Part shown: positions 17,665 to 26,267 of the stretch, piece after piece
How the letters are laid out: every line of letters starts with the position of its first letter
How positions within the stretch are numbered: the first letter of the stretch is position 1
Notes under the pieces: generated by a model
The model's input: the letters and a program-made list of their open reading frames with translations, nothing else
Database searches by the model: none
Told to the model about the DNA's origin: nothing
Position numbers and translations under genes: made by a program
DNA from: Weeksellaceae bacterium TAE3-ERU29
GTDB lineage: Bacteria; Bacteroidota; Bacteroidia; Flavobacteriales; Weeksellaceae
Direction of reading: 5' to 3'
DNA: 64,000 nt
NCBI GenBank assembly: GCA_019218445.1
Contig: JAHUUM010000002.1
Location: 1-64,000, forward strand

Positions 17665-18407
17665 AAATATTTATAATGGGCGGAACTTCAGGAATTGGTC
17701 AAGAATTGGCTCGAAGATATTTGGAAATGGGTAATGAAGTCGGAATTTGCGGACGAAATCTCGAAAAATCAGAATTACCCGAAAATCCTAACCTAAAAAG
17801 ATATGCCTTAGACGTTTACGATAAAAAAGATTTACAAAAAGCCGTAAAGAATTTTGCCGATGAGCATTTAGACATGATGATTATCTCTACCGGAACTTAT
17901 ACGGAAAGTATCGTCCACAAACTCACATACGAGGAAAGCGAGGCAATGCTAAAAACAAATCTCACGGGAACTATAAACGCCTTTGAAGTGGCACGCCAAG
18001 CAATGAAAAAATCAGGTGGACACATTGTAGCAATCGCCTCTGTTTCAGCATTATTGGACTATCCACAAAGCAGTCTGTACAGCAAAACTAAACGAATCAT
18101 TTTACAATTATGCGAAGCCTATCGGTGTGCCTTACAAGATTTTGGCATATCCGTTACCGCAATCGCACCCGGTTATGTGGACACACCAAAATTAAGAGAA
18201 CTCAAAAAAGACGACCTTTCCAAAATGCCTTTTGTCATCAGTTGTGAAAAGGCTTGCGATGAAATTATCAAAGCAATTTCCGACCGAAAAGAATTAGTTA
18301 TTTTCCCTAAAAAAATGAAACGACTAATGATGTTTTTGTCTTTTTTACCCAAAGGATTATTACGTTTTATAATGAAGAAAAAAGCACAATGGACTCAACC
18401 CGAATAA
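17661..18407 (+). CDS. Short-chain dehydrogenase/reductase of the lipid operon
   Basis: A classical SDR of 248 residues: the nucleotide-binding GGTSGIG is at residues about 7-13, a conserved Ser lies in AIASVSALL (about 127-135), and the catalytic YSKTK (YxxxK) is near 143-147. The C-terminal ~25 residues are basic and hydrophobic, suggesting membrane association. SDRs of this kind reduce or oxidise ketone/alcohol groups with NAD(P)(H). In this operon it may modify the lipid head group or acyl chain; the substrate is not known. Confidence 0.85.
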   Translation: MKIFIMGGTSGIGQELARRYLEMGNEVGICGRNLEKSELPENPNLKRYALDVYDKKDLQKAVKNFADEHLDMMIISTGTYTESIVHKLTYEESEAMLKTNLTGTINAFEVARQAMKKSGGHIVAIASVSALLDYPQSSLYSKTKRIILQLCEAYRCALQDFGISVTAIAPGYVDTPKLRELKKDDLSKMPFVISCEKACDEIIKAISDRKELVIFPKKMKRLMMFLSFLPKGLLRFIMKKKAQWTQPE

Positions 18408-19051
18408 ACCCAAAAACCTCTTTAAAAGATAGAATTATCAAATTGACAATCAGTTATTTGATTTTCTTTTTAATATATAATTTCACCGGATTTTATACCA
18501 AAAATTTAGACAATGTAAATACTTTTGTCTTTGATTTTGAGAAAAATATACCTTTCATTTCTTGGTTGATAATTCCGTATATGAGCAGTGGAATTTTCTT
18601 TGTATATGTTTTTTTGATAAGCTCTCACCAAAAAGATTTGAAATTATTATTTTGGAGAATCAATTTTATAACGATTGTTTCGGGAATATTTTTTCTTTTA
18701 TTTCCGTTGCATTTTACTTTTGAAAAACCTGAAATCCACAATTCTTTTTTAGCTTTTTTCTTTCGATTATTAGAAAAATACGACACTATTTACAACCAAG
18801 CACCTTCTTTGCATATTAGTTATGCTTATATTTTTTGGACAGTCATACGCCAAGAAATTAAATCCCCTTTTTGGAAAAATATCTTGGGAATTTGGTTATT
18901 TTTAATGGGAATTTCGACATTATTCGTATATCAACACCATTTAATTGATATTATTTCAGCATTGATTTTGGTAGCGATAACGTTGAGGATATTTCAAAAG
19001 AAAAATAAATCTATTGAGAATAAAGAAAATCAACTTCATCAAAAATGTTGA
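18389..19051 (+). CDS. PAP2-like membrane phosphatase (YnbD-like N-terminal part)
   Basis: A 220-residue protein with about six membrane segments. Two PAP2 elements are visible: APSLHISYAY (the PSGH position reads PSLH) near residues 132-142, and YQHHLIDIISA (H-x3-D) near 172-182. The first PAP2 motif (K-x6-RP) is not evident. The PSLH form occurs in the lipid phosphotransferase/phosphatase branch of the superfamily. Its start overlaps the SDR gene by 19 bases. E. coli YnbD has a similar PAP2 part fused to a dual-specificity phosphatase; that second domain is absent here. Confidence 0.75.
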   Translation: MDSTRINPKTSLKDRIIKLTISYLIFFLIYNFTGFYTKNLDNVNTFVFDFEKNIPFISWLIIPYMSSGIFFVYVFLISSHQKDLKLLFWRINFITIVSGIFFLLFPLHFTFEKPEIHNSFLAFFFRLLEKYDTIYNQAPSLHISYAYIFWTVIRQEIKSPFWKNILGIWLFLMGISTLFVYQHHLIDIISALILVAITLRIFQKKNKSIENKENQLHQKC

Positions 19052-19093
19052 ACTTTTCATTATATTTACCCTTTCATAAATCATAAATTCAAT

Positions 19094-20803
19094 ATGAAAA
19101 CAGGATATTTTAACAGCTTTGACGGTGCAGAATTGTTCTTTCGTGAATGGAAATTCAAACCCGAACAAAAAACAATTATTATATTGCATCGTGGACACGA
19201 GCATTCAGAACGACTAAACGAATTTGCTACAAATTCACGTTTTGAAAAATATAATATTTTCGGTTACGACCAACGAGGAAATGGTTATACAAAGCAAAAA
19301 GTATCCCCTATTTTTATGGATTCTGTTCGGGATTTGGATTGTTTTGTTTCTTTTCTGAACTCAAAATACGGCATTTCATCGGAAGATATTTTCATTGTAG
19401 CCAATAGTATTGCGGGCGTAATTGTTTCGGCGTGGGTTCACGATTTTGCCCCTAAAATTGCGGGTATGGTATTACTTGCTCCTGCTTTTGAAATCAATTT
19501 ATACGTACCTCTGGCAGTGCAATTTATCACGTTGGGAACGAAAATTAAAAAAGATTTGACCGTAAAAAGCTACGTAAAAGCCAAAATGCTCACTCACGAT
19601 GAAGAACAACAAAAAGCCTACGATGCCGACTCACTCATTACCAAAGATATCAATGCCCGTTTGCTTATCGATTTGCATAATGCGGGAAAACGCCTCGTAG
19701 AAGACGCTTCGGCTATTGACTTGCCTACATTGATGCTTTCTGCCGATAAAGATTATGTAGTAAAAACCAAAGCACAAAAGCAATTTTTCGTCGGGTTAGA
19801 ATCAGAATGCAAGGAATTTATTTTATTAAAAGATTTTTATCACGGAGTGCTTTTTGAAAAAGACAGACATATCGTTTACGACCATATTCTACGATTTGCC
19901 GACAAATGTTTTGCTTTGGAAAATCAAGAAAACAAACCATTAAATCCCGATAAATTCACACAAGATGAATTTCATAAAATGAATTTGGGATTGATGTCCC
20001 AAGCCGAAAATCTTAACTATAAATTTCAGAAATGGGCTTTAAAAAATATCGGCTCTTTAAGTAAAGGAATGGAAATCGGACTGAAATACGGATTTGATTC
20101 GGGAATTTCGTTGGATTATGTTTATAAAAATCAACCACAAGGAAAACTCGGTATCGGTAAAATGATTGATTCTAATTATTTAAACGCAATCGGTTGGAAA
20201 GGCATACGAAAACGTAAAGAAAATTTATTGCAATTACTCTCCGAAGCAGTCGAAAATTTGCAAAGTGAAGGTAAATTTGTAAAAATATTAGATATTGCGG
20301 GTGGTACGGGAAATTATTTATTTTCTTTAAAAGAAAAATTCCCTGATATTGAGGTTGTTATCAATGAATTTAAACTTTCTAATATTGAGGTTGGCGAAAA
20401 ATATATTACCGAAAAAGGATTGACAAATATCCGTTTTACCAATTATGATTGTTTTGATTTAGAAACCTATCAAAAGTTAAATTATCAACCCAATATTATT
20501 ATTATTTCGGGAATTTTTGAGTTATTTGAAGATAATCATTTAATAAATAAAGCTATTAGCGGAGCGGTTTCCATTGCTGAAAATAACGGATATTTGGTTT
20601 ATACGGGACAACCTTGGCACCCGCAATTAAAGACAATTGCTTATGTTTTGAACAGTCATCAAGAAAAAGACTGGGTAATGCGAAGACGCTCTCAAAAAGA
20701 ATTAGACCGAATTTTTGCTTTTAATCAAGTAAAAAAAGAAAAAATGCTACTAGATGATAATGGGATTTTTACAGTTTCATTGGGTAGGATTTTAAAAAGA
20801 TAA
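19094..20803 (+). CDS. Fused alpha/beta-hydrolase and class I SAM-dependent methyltransferase (YnbC-like)
   Basis: Residues about 1-280 are an alpha/beta hydrolase of the monoacylglycerol-lipase kind: HRGHEHSERL, YDQRGNGYT, and an elbow ANSIAG in which the usual first Gly is Asn, then a terminal His in FYHGVLFEKDR. Residues about 350-569 are a methyltransferase with SAM motif I LDIAGGTGNYL (about 400-410) and acidic NEF after strand 2. The fusion matches the size and order of E. coli YnbC. Together with the upstream genes it suggests building, methylating and remodelling of an unusual phospholipid. Substrates are unknown. Confidence 0.85.
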   Translation: MKTGYFNSFDGAELFFREWKFKPEQKTIIILHRGHEHSERLNEFATNSRFEKYNIFGYDQRGNGYTKQKVSPIFMDSVRDLDCFVSFLNSKYGISSEDIFIVANSIAGVIVSAWVHDFAPKIAGMVLLAPAFEINLYVPLAVQFITLGTKIKKDLTVKSYVKAKMLTHDEEQQKAYDADSLITKDINARLLIDLHNAGKRLVEDASAIDLPTLMLSADKDYVVKTKAQKQFFVGLESECKEFILLKDFYHGVLFEKDRHIVYDHILRFADKCFALENQENKPLNPDKFTQDEFHKMNLGLMSQAENLNYKFQKWALKNIGSLSKGMEIGLKYGFDSGISLDYVYKNQPQGKLGIGKMIDSNYLNAIGWKGIRKRKENLLQLLSEAVENLQSEGKFVKILDIAGGTGNYLFSLKEKFPDIEVVINEFKLSNIEVGEKYITEKGLTNIRFTNYDCFDLETYQKLNYQPNIIIISGIFELFEDNHLINKAISGAVSIAENNGYLVYTGQPWHPQLKTIAYVLNSHQEKDWVMRRRSQKELDRIFAFNQVKKEKMLLDDNGIFTVSLGRILKR

Positions 20804-20945
20804 AAAAGTACATATTTTTCATTTTTATAGCTTATAATAAGTATATTTTTCTATACATTCTCTCAATCTAAAAATAATTTCCAGACTTAATTTGATAGAG
20901 GAAGTTAGAAAAGAGTAAAAGAGAAATAATCTTTTCAAAATTCCG

Positions 20946-20953
20946 TACATTTG
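20946..20953 (+). promoter_or_regulatory. Predicted -7 box of the MATE gene (leaderless type)
   Basis: TACATTTG fits TAnnTTTG exactly and ends only 6 bases before the ATG at 20960. Because transcription in this phylum starts a few bases after this box, the mRNA is predicted to have almost no 5' leader. Confidence 0.5.
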
Positions 20954-20959
20954 CGCCCT

Positions 20960-22288
20960 ATGTTAGCAAAAAAAATCTCTTTTAAAGAAATTAACCGATT
21001 AGCAATTCCCGCTATTATTGCCGGAATTGTAGAGCCTTTGATTTCTCTTACCGATACCGTAGTGGCGGGGCATATTCCGTCGGATACCGATGAGGTTTTG
21101 GGGGCAGTGGGAATTGTCGGCTCTTTTATTTCGGCAATGATTTGGATGTTTGCCCAAACTTCCAATGCTATCGGGTCGTTAGTAGCACAGGGCGTTGGAC
21201 AAAATCGGATAAATCGATTGCGTTCACTCGTTTCTCAATTATTTTTCTTTAATTTGGGAGTATCATTTTTGATGTCGCTTTTAGCATTTTCACTTTCATC
21301 ATTTTTATTCCGACTTTATGGGGCAGAAGGAAGTTTGTTGGAAATCTGTTTGCGATATTTTCATATTCGGGTATGGGGATTTCCTTTTACTTTGCTGACC
21401 TTTACCTTATTCGGGGTCTTTAGAGGATATCAAAATACCTCTTGGGGAATGATTATTAGCGTAATAGGCGGAATTACGAATGTTGTTTTAGACTTACTTT
21501 TTGTTTTCTATTTTCATTGGGACGTGGAAGGCATCGCTTGGGCAAGTCTTATCGCACAGGCACTTATGTTTTTAATCGCTTTAGTTTTTTTATTTAAGAA
21601 AACTCCGTTCCGATTAATGAGATTATTCCCATTACACACCGATTTCTTAAAAACACTTGTGATGAGTTTTGATTTGTTTTTACGGTCACTTTCATTGCAA
21701 ATTACATTTTTCTTCGCTTTTAGAACCGCAACGGGATTGGGCGAAACTGAGCAAAATCAATTTGTAGCGGCACACACTTTATTGGTGCAAATTTGGCTCT
21801 TTTCAGCATTTTTATTGGACGGATATTCCAATGCGGGTGCCGTTTTGTCGGGTAAACTTTTGGGTGCAAAACAATTTTCGACCTTACGCCAACTCACCAA
21901 AGATTTATTAAAAATTACATTTAGTATCGGACTGATATTAGCAGCCGTTTATTTTATATTCTACTATCCGATTGGGGAATTTCTAACGAAAAGTACAAAT
22001 ATTTTACCCGTCTTTTATGCTTCATTTTGGATTGTTATTCTGATGCAACCGATTAATTCCATTGCATTTCTGTACGACGGAATTTATAAAGGAATGGGAA
22101 GGACGCAAGTTCTGAGAAACATACTTTTATTAGCTACTTTCATCGGCTTTTTACCTTCGTTGTACCTTTTTCAGCAGTTTGATTTGAAATTACAAGGAAT
22201 TTGGTATGCCTTTTTTATTTGGATAATTCTTAGGACAATACCTTTGATCTGGGATTTTCATAGGTTTGTAAAGAGGAATACTATTTAA
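20960..22288 (+). CDS. MATE-family efflux transporter
   Basis: The ATG at 20960 gives 442 residues (MLAKKISFKEINRLAIPAI); an upstream TTG at 20951 in the same frame is disfavoured because it lies within the promoter box. The protein has about twelve membrane segments in two related halves, with the MATE pattern LAIPAIIAGIVEPLISLTDTV at the N-terminus and GVFRGYQNT at about 138-146. MATE pumps export cationic drugs or metabolites in exchange for Na+ or H+; this one is closest in look to the DinF-like branch. It overlaps the convergent hydrolase gene by 8 bases. Confidence 0.9.
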   Translation: MLAKKISFKEINRLAIPAIIAGIVEPLISLTDTVVAGHIPSDTDEVLGAVGIVGSFISAMIWMFAQTSNAIGSLVAQGVGQNRINRLRSLVSQLFFFNLGVSFLMSLLAFSLSSFLFRLYGAEGSLLEICLRYFHIRVWGFPFTLLTFTLFGVFRGYQNTSWGMIISVIGGITNVVLDLLFVFYFHWDVEGIAWASLIAQALMFLIALVFLFKKTPFRLMRLFPLHTDFLKTLVMSFDLFLRSLSLQITFFFAFRTATGLGETEQNQFVAAHTLLVQIWLFSAFLLDGYSNAGAVLSGKLLGAKQFSTLRQLTKDLLKITFSIGLILAAVYFIFYYPIGEFLTKSTNILPVFYASFWIVILMQPINSIAFLYDGIYKGMGRTQVLRNILLLATFIGFLPSLYLFQQFDLKLQGIWYAFFIWIILRTIPLIWDFHRFVKRNTI

Positions 22289-23159
22289 TAAATTCAAGAA
22301 CCGGTTTTACACTTTCCTCCGGAATTTCTTCCATTGGAACATGCCCTGCCCCTTTGAATATTACCAATTTACTATTTGGAATATTCTTATTGAATTTTTC
22401 AGCATCAGAAAGTGAAACTAAAGTATCTTTTTCACCCCATAAAATTAAGGTAGGTTGTTGAATTTTACTAATCTCATTGATTTTAGGATCAATTTTCTTG
22501 ATTGCTAATTCTAACGTATTTCCTAAATCGACTAAAGCTTGTGGATTACCTTCTCGCAAAAATAAATCATGATATATTTCCACGGTTTCATTTTTCACTG
22601 GAGTTACCTCGCCATAAACTTCCTCCAATGATTTTTTTACTAAAAACTTTGTGGCTAAGTGTTTTAAAACACCTCCAAACTTAGGCACTTTCGTAGCTTT
22701 TGTTAAAAATAGTAAGGCTTTACTTTTTAACTCAAACCCTGCCGAATCAATTAAAATAAGTTTTTCTACTCTTTCGGAATGCTCCAACGTAAAATTCCAT
22801 GCAATCTCACCTCCCAATGAGTTTCCACCAATTATACATTTCTCAATTCCTTTAGTCTCCAAGAAGTCTTTTATAAATTTCACATAATTTGTAATGCTAT
22901 AATTATGATGTGAAAAAGCTCCTGTTAGTCCAAAAGCGGGTAAATCCATTCGTACTACTCGCTTAGTCTTTTTGAGTACTTCTGTCCAAGCATCGAACGT
23001 ATGCAAATGAGCACAAGTTCCATGTATTAAGACCAAAGGCAACTCATCATCAGGATTTCCTTCATCTCTATAATGAACGTCTAAATCCCCTATTTTTATA
23101 AATTGAGAAGGCGATTGAGCGTATTTTTCTTTTAATTCGGTTAGGCTTTTTAGTTTCAT
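22281..23159 (-). CDS. Alpha/beta-fold hydrolase
   Basis: A 292-residue hydrolase with the oxyanion HGT motif (VLIHGTCAHLHTF, about 43-55), nucleophile elbow GGNSLGG (about 112-118), an Asp in WGEKDTLV (about 240) and the His in GAGHVPMEE (about 270). The arrangement resembles epoxide hydrolase / C-C bond hydrolase relatives. No signal peptide is seen, so it is cytosolic. It is monocistronic and convergent with the MATE gene. The substrate cannot be told. Confidence 0.88.
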   Translation of the reverse strand: MKLKSLTELKEKYAQSPSQFIKIGDLDVHYRDEGNPDDELPLVLIHGTCAHLHTFDAWTEVLKKTKRVVRMDLPAFGLTGAFSHHNYSITNYVKFIKDFLETKGIEKCIIGGNSLGGEIAWNFTLEHSERVEKLILIDSAGFELKSKALLFLTKATKVPKFGGVLKHLATKFLVKKSLEEVYGEVTPVKNETVEIYHDLFLREGNPQALVDLGNTLELAIKKIDPKINEISKIQQPTLILWGEKDTLVSLSDAEKFNKNIPNSKLVIFKGAGHVPMEEIPEESVKPVLEFIK

Positions 23160-23226
23160 TTTATCATGTCTTTTCTCTATTAAGACAAGAAATATACCAA
23201 TATAAACTTTTGATTAATGCTTAACT

Positions 23227-23805
23227 TTACAATCCTACTGTTTTTAATAAATACTCTAAATCTTTTGTGAAAGACCAATTAAGAACATAATCTTTATTAA
23301 TTCTCACTTTATCAGGCCACAAAACCTCATCATTATATTTTAAAGGATTTTCAACTTTATTTAAAATCTCATTTTCGTTTCTATACGCTAATTGGGCCGG
23401 ACCTGTAATTCCAGGTTTTACAGTCAAAATTATTCGGTCTTCGCCTTTCAGCTCATCGGCGTAACCTGTAACATCAGGACGTGGACCAACAAAACTCATT
23501 GTTCCATTAAGAATATTAAAAAGCTGAGGCGTTTCGTCTAATTTTGTTTTAATAAGAAATCTACCAAACTTCGTTAATTGATGTGTTTTTTCAGTCGTTA
23601 CACTATTAGTATAAGTTCCTTTCAGAGTTCGGAATTTATAAATATTAAACGGTTTTCCCTTCTCCCCTATTCTTTTCTGAATAAATAATCCGTTTTGCTT
23701 AGTTTCTAAAGTAGTAATAATCCATATAAAAGCCATTGGAACGAATAACAATAACAGTAAAATTATTGCTAAAATATAATCAAATATGCCTTTTAAAACC
23801 TTCAT
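23227..23805 (-). CDS. Sugar-phosphate transferase (monotopic phosphoglycosyl transferase)
   Basis: This short (192-residue) enzyme has one N-terminal membrane segment (about 5-33) followed by the conserved core: FNIYKFRT, the catalytic Asp-Glu in KLDETPQLFNIL (about 110-121), SFVGPRPDV (about 127-135) and KPGITGPAQLA (about 150-160). It should transfer a sugar-1-phosphate from a UDP-sugar to undecaprenyl phosphate, starting a surface polysaccharide or glycan. No other glycan genes adjoin it. A -7 box lies 4 bases before the start. Confidence 0.9.
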   Translation of the reverse strand: MKVLKGIFDYILAIILLLLLFVPMAFIWIITTLETKQNGLFIQKRIGEKGKPFNIYKFRTLKGTYTNSVTTEKTHQLTKFGRFLIKTKLDETPQLFNILNGTMSFVGPRPDVTGYADELKGEDRIILTVKPGITGPAQLAYRNENEILNKVENPLKYNDEVLWPDKVRINKDYVLNWSFTKDLEYLLKTVGL

Positions 23806-23809
23806 AAAA

Positions 23810-23817
23810 CAAAGGTA
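23810..23817 (-). promoter_or_regulatory. Predicted -7 box of the sugar transferase gene (leaderless type)
   Basis: On the minus strand this reads TACCTTTG, an exact TAnnTTTG match ending 4 bases before the start codon at 23805, so the transcript would begin at or next to the ATG. Confidence 0.5.
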
Positions 23818-23879
23818 ATTTTTAATATTGAGAAATTAAACTTCAAACTCTTATTTTCATTATTAAAGATATAAATTAT

Positions 23880-23887
23880 TATCTTTG
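23880..23887 (+). promoter_or_regulatory. Predicted -7 box of prfC
   Basis: TATCTTTG matches TAnnTTTG and lies 19 bases before the prfC ATG. Confidence 0.5.
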
Positions 23888-23906
23888 CCCCTCATAAAAT
23901 TTAAGC

Positions 23907-25499
23907 ATGTCTAAAGTACTTCAAAAAGAAATCAATAAAAGAAAAACTTTCGGGATTGTTTCTCACCCCGATGCCGGAAAAACAACGCTTACCGAGAAAT
24001 TATTGCTTTTTGGTGGAGCTATTCAAGAAGCGGGTGCGGTAAAATCAAACAAAATTAAAAAGTCCGCTACTTCCGATTTTATGGAAATTGAGCGACAAAG
24101 AGGGATTTCCGTTGCGACTTCGGTTTTAGCATTTGAGTACAGAGATAAAAAAATCAATATTTTAGACACTCCCGGACACAAAGATTTTGCGGAAGATACT
24201 TACCGAACTTTAACTGCCGTAGATAGCGTAATTGTTGTGATAGACGTTGCCAAAGGTGTAGAGGAGCAAACTGAAAAATTAGTGGAAGTTTGTCGTATGC
24301 GTAATATTCCGATGTTGGTTTTTATCAATAAATTAGACCGTGAAGGGAAAGATGCTTTTGACTTACTTGATGAGGTCGAACAAAAATTAAATTTAACAGT
24401 TACGCCACTTTCTTGGCCTATCGGAATGGGAGAAAGATTCCAAGGGATTTATAATTTATACGAGAAAAATATTCAGCTTTTTAGTTCAAATAATAAACAA
24501 AGAATTAGTGAAGCAATTGAATTCGAAGATTTAGAAAATCCAGAATTAGACGAAATCATTGGACAAGAGCCTGCTGAAACTTTAAGAGAGGAAGTTGATT
24601 TAGTTTCAGGTGTTTATCCTGATTTTGATAAAGACGAATATCTAAACGGAACGTTACAACCTGTTTTCTTTGGTTCTGCTTTAAATAACTTTGGAGTTCA
24701 AGAATTATTAGATGCGTTTATAGACATTGCTCCTAATCCTATGCCTAAACAGAGTGATACTCGTTTGGTTGAGCCGATGGAGGAATCTTTTACGGGATTT
24801 GTATTCAAAATCCACGCAAACATGGATCCTAAACACCGAGATAGATTGGCGTTTGTAAAAGTAGTTTCAGGTAAGTTTGAAAGAAATAAACCTTATTTAC
24901 ATGTAAGACAAGGAAAAAATTTAAAATTCAGTAGTCCGAATGCCTTTTTTGCAGACAAAAAAGAAATTATAGATGAATGTTTCCCCGGGGATATTGTTGG
25001 TTTGCACGATACAGGAAATTTCCGAATTGGTGATACTTTAACCGAAGGGGAACAATTAAACTTTAAAGGAATTCCGAACTTCTCGCCTGAGCACTTCCGT
25101 TATGTAAATAATGCCGACCCAATGAAAGCTAAACAATTTGAAAAAGGTTTAGATCAATTAATGGATGAAGGTGTGGCTCAGCTGTTTACATTAGACTACA
25201 ACAACCGAAAAATCATCGGGACAGTTGGGGCTTTACAGTTTGAAGTGATAGAGTATCGTTTAGAACATGAATATAACGCGAAAGTTACCTATGAAAATAT
25301 AAATATTCATAAGGCTTGTTGGGTAGAATGTGAAGACGAGAAATCAGCAGAATTTCAAGATTTCTTACGTGTAAAACAGAAATATTTAGCTCGAGATAAA
25401 TACAATCAGTTAGTTTTCTTGGCAGATAGTTCGTTTACAATACAAATGACTTTACAAAAATATCCGAGTATTAAATTACATATGGTGAGTGAGTTTTAA
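23907..25499 (+). CDS. prfC: Peptide chain release factor 3
   Basis: RF3 is a cytosolic GTPase that removes RF1/RF2 from the ribosome after termination. The G motifs are intact: SHPDAGKTTLT (G1, about 19-29), RGISVATSV (G2), DTPGHKDFAEDTYR (G3, about 90-103) and INKLDRE (G4, about 144-150). The 530-residue length and the C-terminal QFEVIEYRLEHEY region are typical of RF3 and separate it from EF-G. It is monocistronic. Confidence 0.96.
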   Translation: MSKVLQKEINKRKTFGIVSHPDAGKTTLTEKLLLFGGAIQEAGAVKSNKIKKSATSDFMEIERQRGISVATSVLAFEYRDKKINILDTPGHKDFAEDTYRTLTAVDSVIVVIDVAKGVEEQTEKLVEVCRMRNIPMLVFINKLDREGKDAFDLLDEVEQKLNLTVTPLSWPIGMGERFQGIYNLYEKNIQLFSSNNKQRISEAIEFEDLENPELDEIIGQEPAETLREEVDLVSGVYPDFDKDEYLNGTLQPVFFGSALNNFGVQELLDAFIDIAPNPMPKQSDTRLVEPMEESFTGFVFKIHANMDPKHRDRLAFVKVVSGKFERNKPYLHVRQGKNLKFSSPNAFFADKKEIIDECFPGDIVGLHDTGNFRIGDTLTEGEQLNFKGIPNFSPEHFRYVNNADPMKAKQFEKGLDQLMDEGVAQLFTLDYNNRKIIGTVGALQFEVIEYRLEHEYNAKVTYENINIHKACWVECEDEKSAEFQDFLRVKQKYLARDKYNQLVFLADSSFTIQMTLQKYPSIKLHMVSEF

Positions 25500-25604
25500 T
25501 AGTTCAGAATACAGTGGTTTCTCTTTTTAAAAAAGTTTTATTTAAATATGTTTAGATGATTTTACTTCTTATATTTTTATATATTTGTATAAAACTATCT
25601 TATT

Positions 25605-25829
25605 ATGCCTGTCACTATAAAAATTGAAGTTAATCAAAAAACTAAAGCTGGAAAAGCTTTTTTAGAGATGATTAATGCTGTATATAAAAATCAGCCGGGG
25701 ATTAAAGTTTTTAATACAGATGATAGTGAATGCTCTGAAAAAGACACCGCTTTCATAGAGAAAATATCACAAAAAACTAATAAAAAACTTACCAAAAGAT
25801 TATTAGAAGAACGTAATATTTCTCTATAA
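25605..25829 (+). CDS. Putative antitoxin of a PIN-type toxin-antitoxin pair
   Basis: This 74-residue protein begins with a short beta strand (VTIKIEVNQKTK), a helix with KAGKAFLEMINAVY, and a lysine-rich C-terminus (KKLTKRLLEER). I recognise no named antitoxin family. The stop codon overlaps the start of the PIN gene by one base (TAATG), the usual organisation of toxin-antitoxin operons. Its role as antitoxin is inferred from position and size. Confidence 0.6.
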   Translation: MPVTIKIEVNQKTKAGKAFLEMINAVYKNQPGIKVFNTDDSECSEKDTAFIEKISQKTNKKLTKRLLEERNISL

Positions 25830-26233
25830 TGATTGTCATTACAGATAGTAATATTTTTTATAGTGCTCTTATTTCACCTAAAGGGAAAGTTGCGAGAATA
25901 TTAAAAGAACAAAAGAATATCCAATTTATTGCTCCATCTTATCTTATTGAAGGAATTAAAGAACATGCTTTAGATATAGCTGATTACCTAAAAATAAGTA
26001 AAAAGAAAGTATTGATAAATTTTCAGAATTTATTGAATAACATACAAATTATTGATGCGGGAAATATTCTTAAAAAAGAAGTAGAACAAGCTATTATCAT
26101 TGCAAAAGATATAGATATTGATGATACTTTTTTTATTGCTTTGCATTTACATACGCATCACAAAATTTGGACGAGTGATTTAAAACTTATAAAAGGGTTA
26201 AAAGCTAAAGGTTATTATTTGTATCACAACTAA
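25829..26233 (+). CDS. PIN-domain protein, probable ribonuclease toxin
   Basis: The 134-residue protein carries the acidic residues of the PIN fold: Asp6 in TDSNIFYSAL, Glu in LIEGIKEHA (about 43), Asp in DIDIDDTFFIALHLHTH (about 98-102) and Asp in WTSDLKLIKGL (about 117). PIN toxins are Mg2+-dependent RNases cleaving tRNA or rRNA. The translationally coupled upstream gene is the likely antitoxin. The intact acidic set suggests an active enzyme. Confidence 0.8.
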   Translation: MIVITDSNIFYSALISPKGKVARILKEQKNIQFIAPSYLIEGIKEHALDIADYLKISKKKVLINFQNLLNNIQIIDAGNILKKEVEQAIIIAKDIDIDDTFFIALHLHTHHKIWTSDLKLIKGLKAKGYYLYHN

Positions 26234-26267
26234 AGAGCTAGAGAAATTCCTATACAAATAAATAGCA

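Noticed and set aside
24040-25500. prfC as an EF-G-like or TetM-type resistance factor
   Set aside because: The length (530) and C-terminal motif fit RF3; EF-G and TetM are about 640-700 residues.
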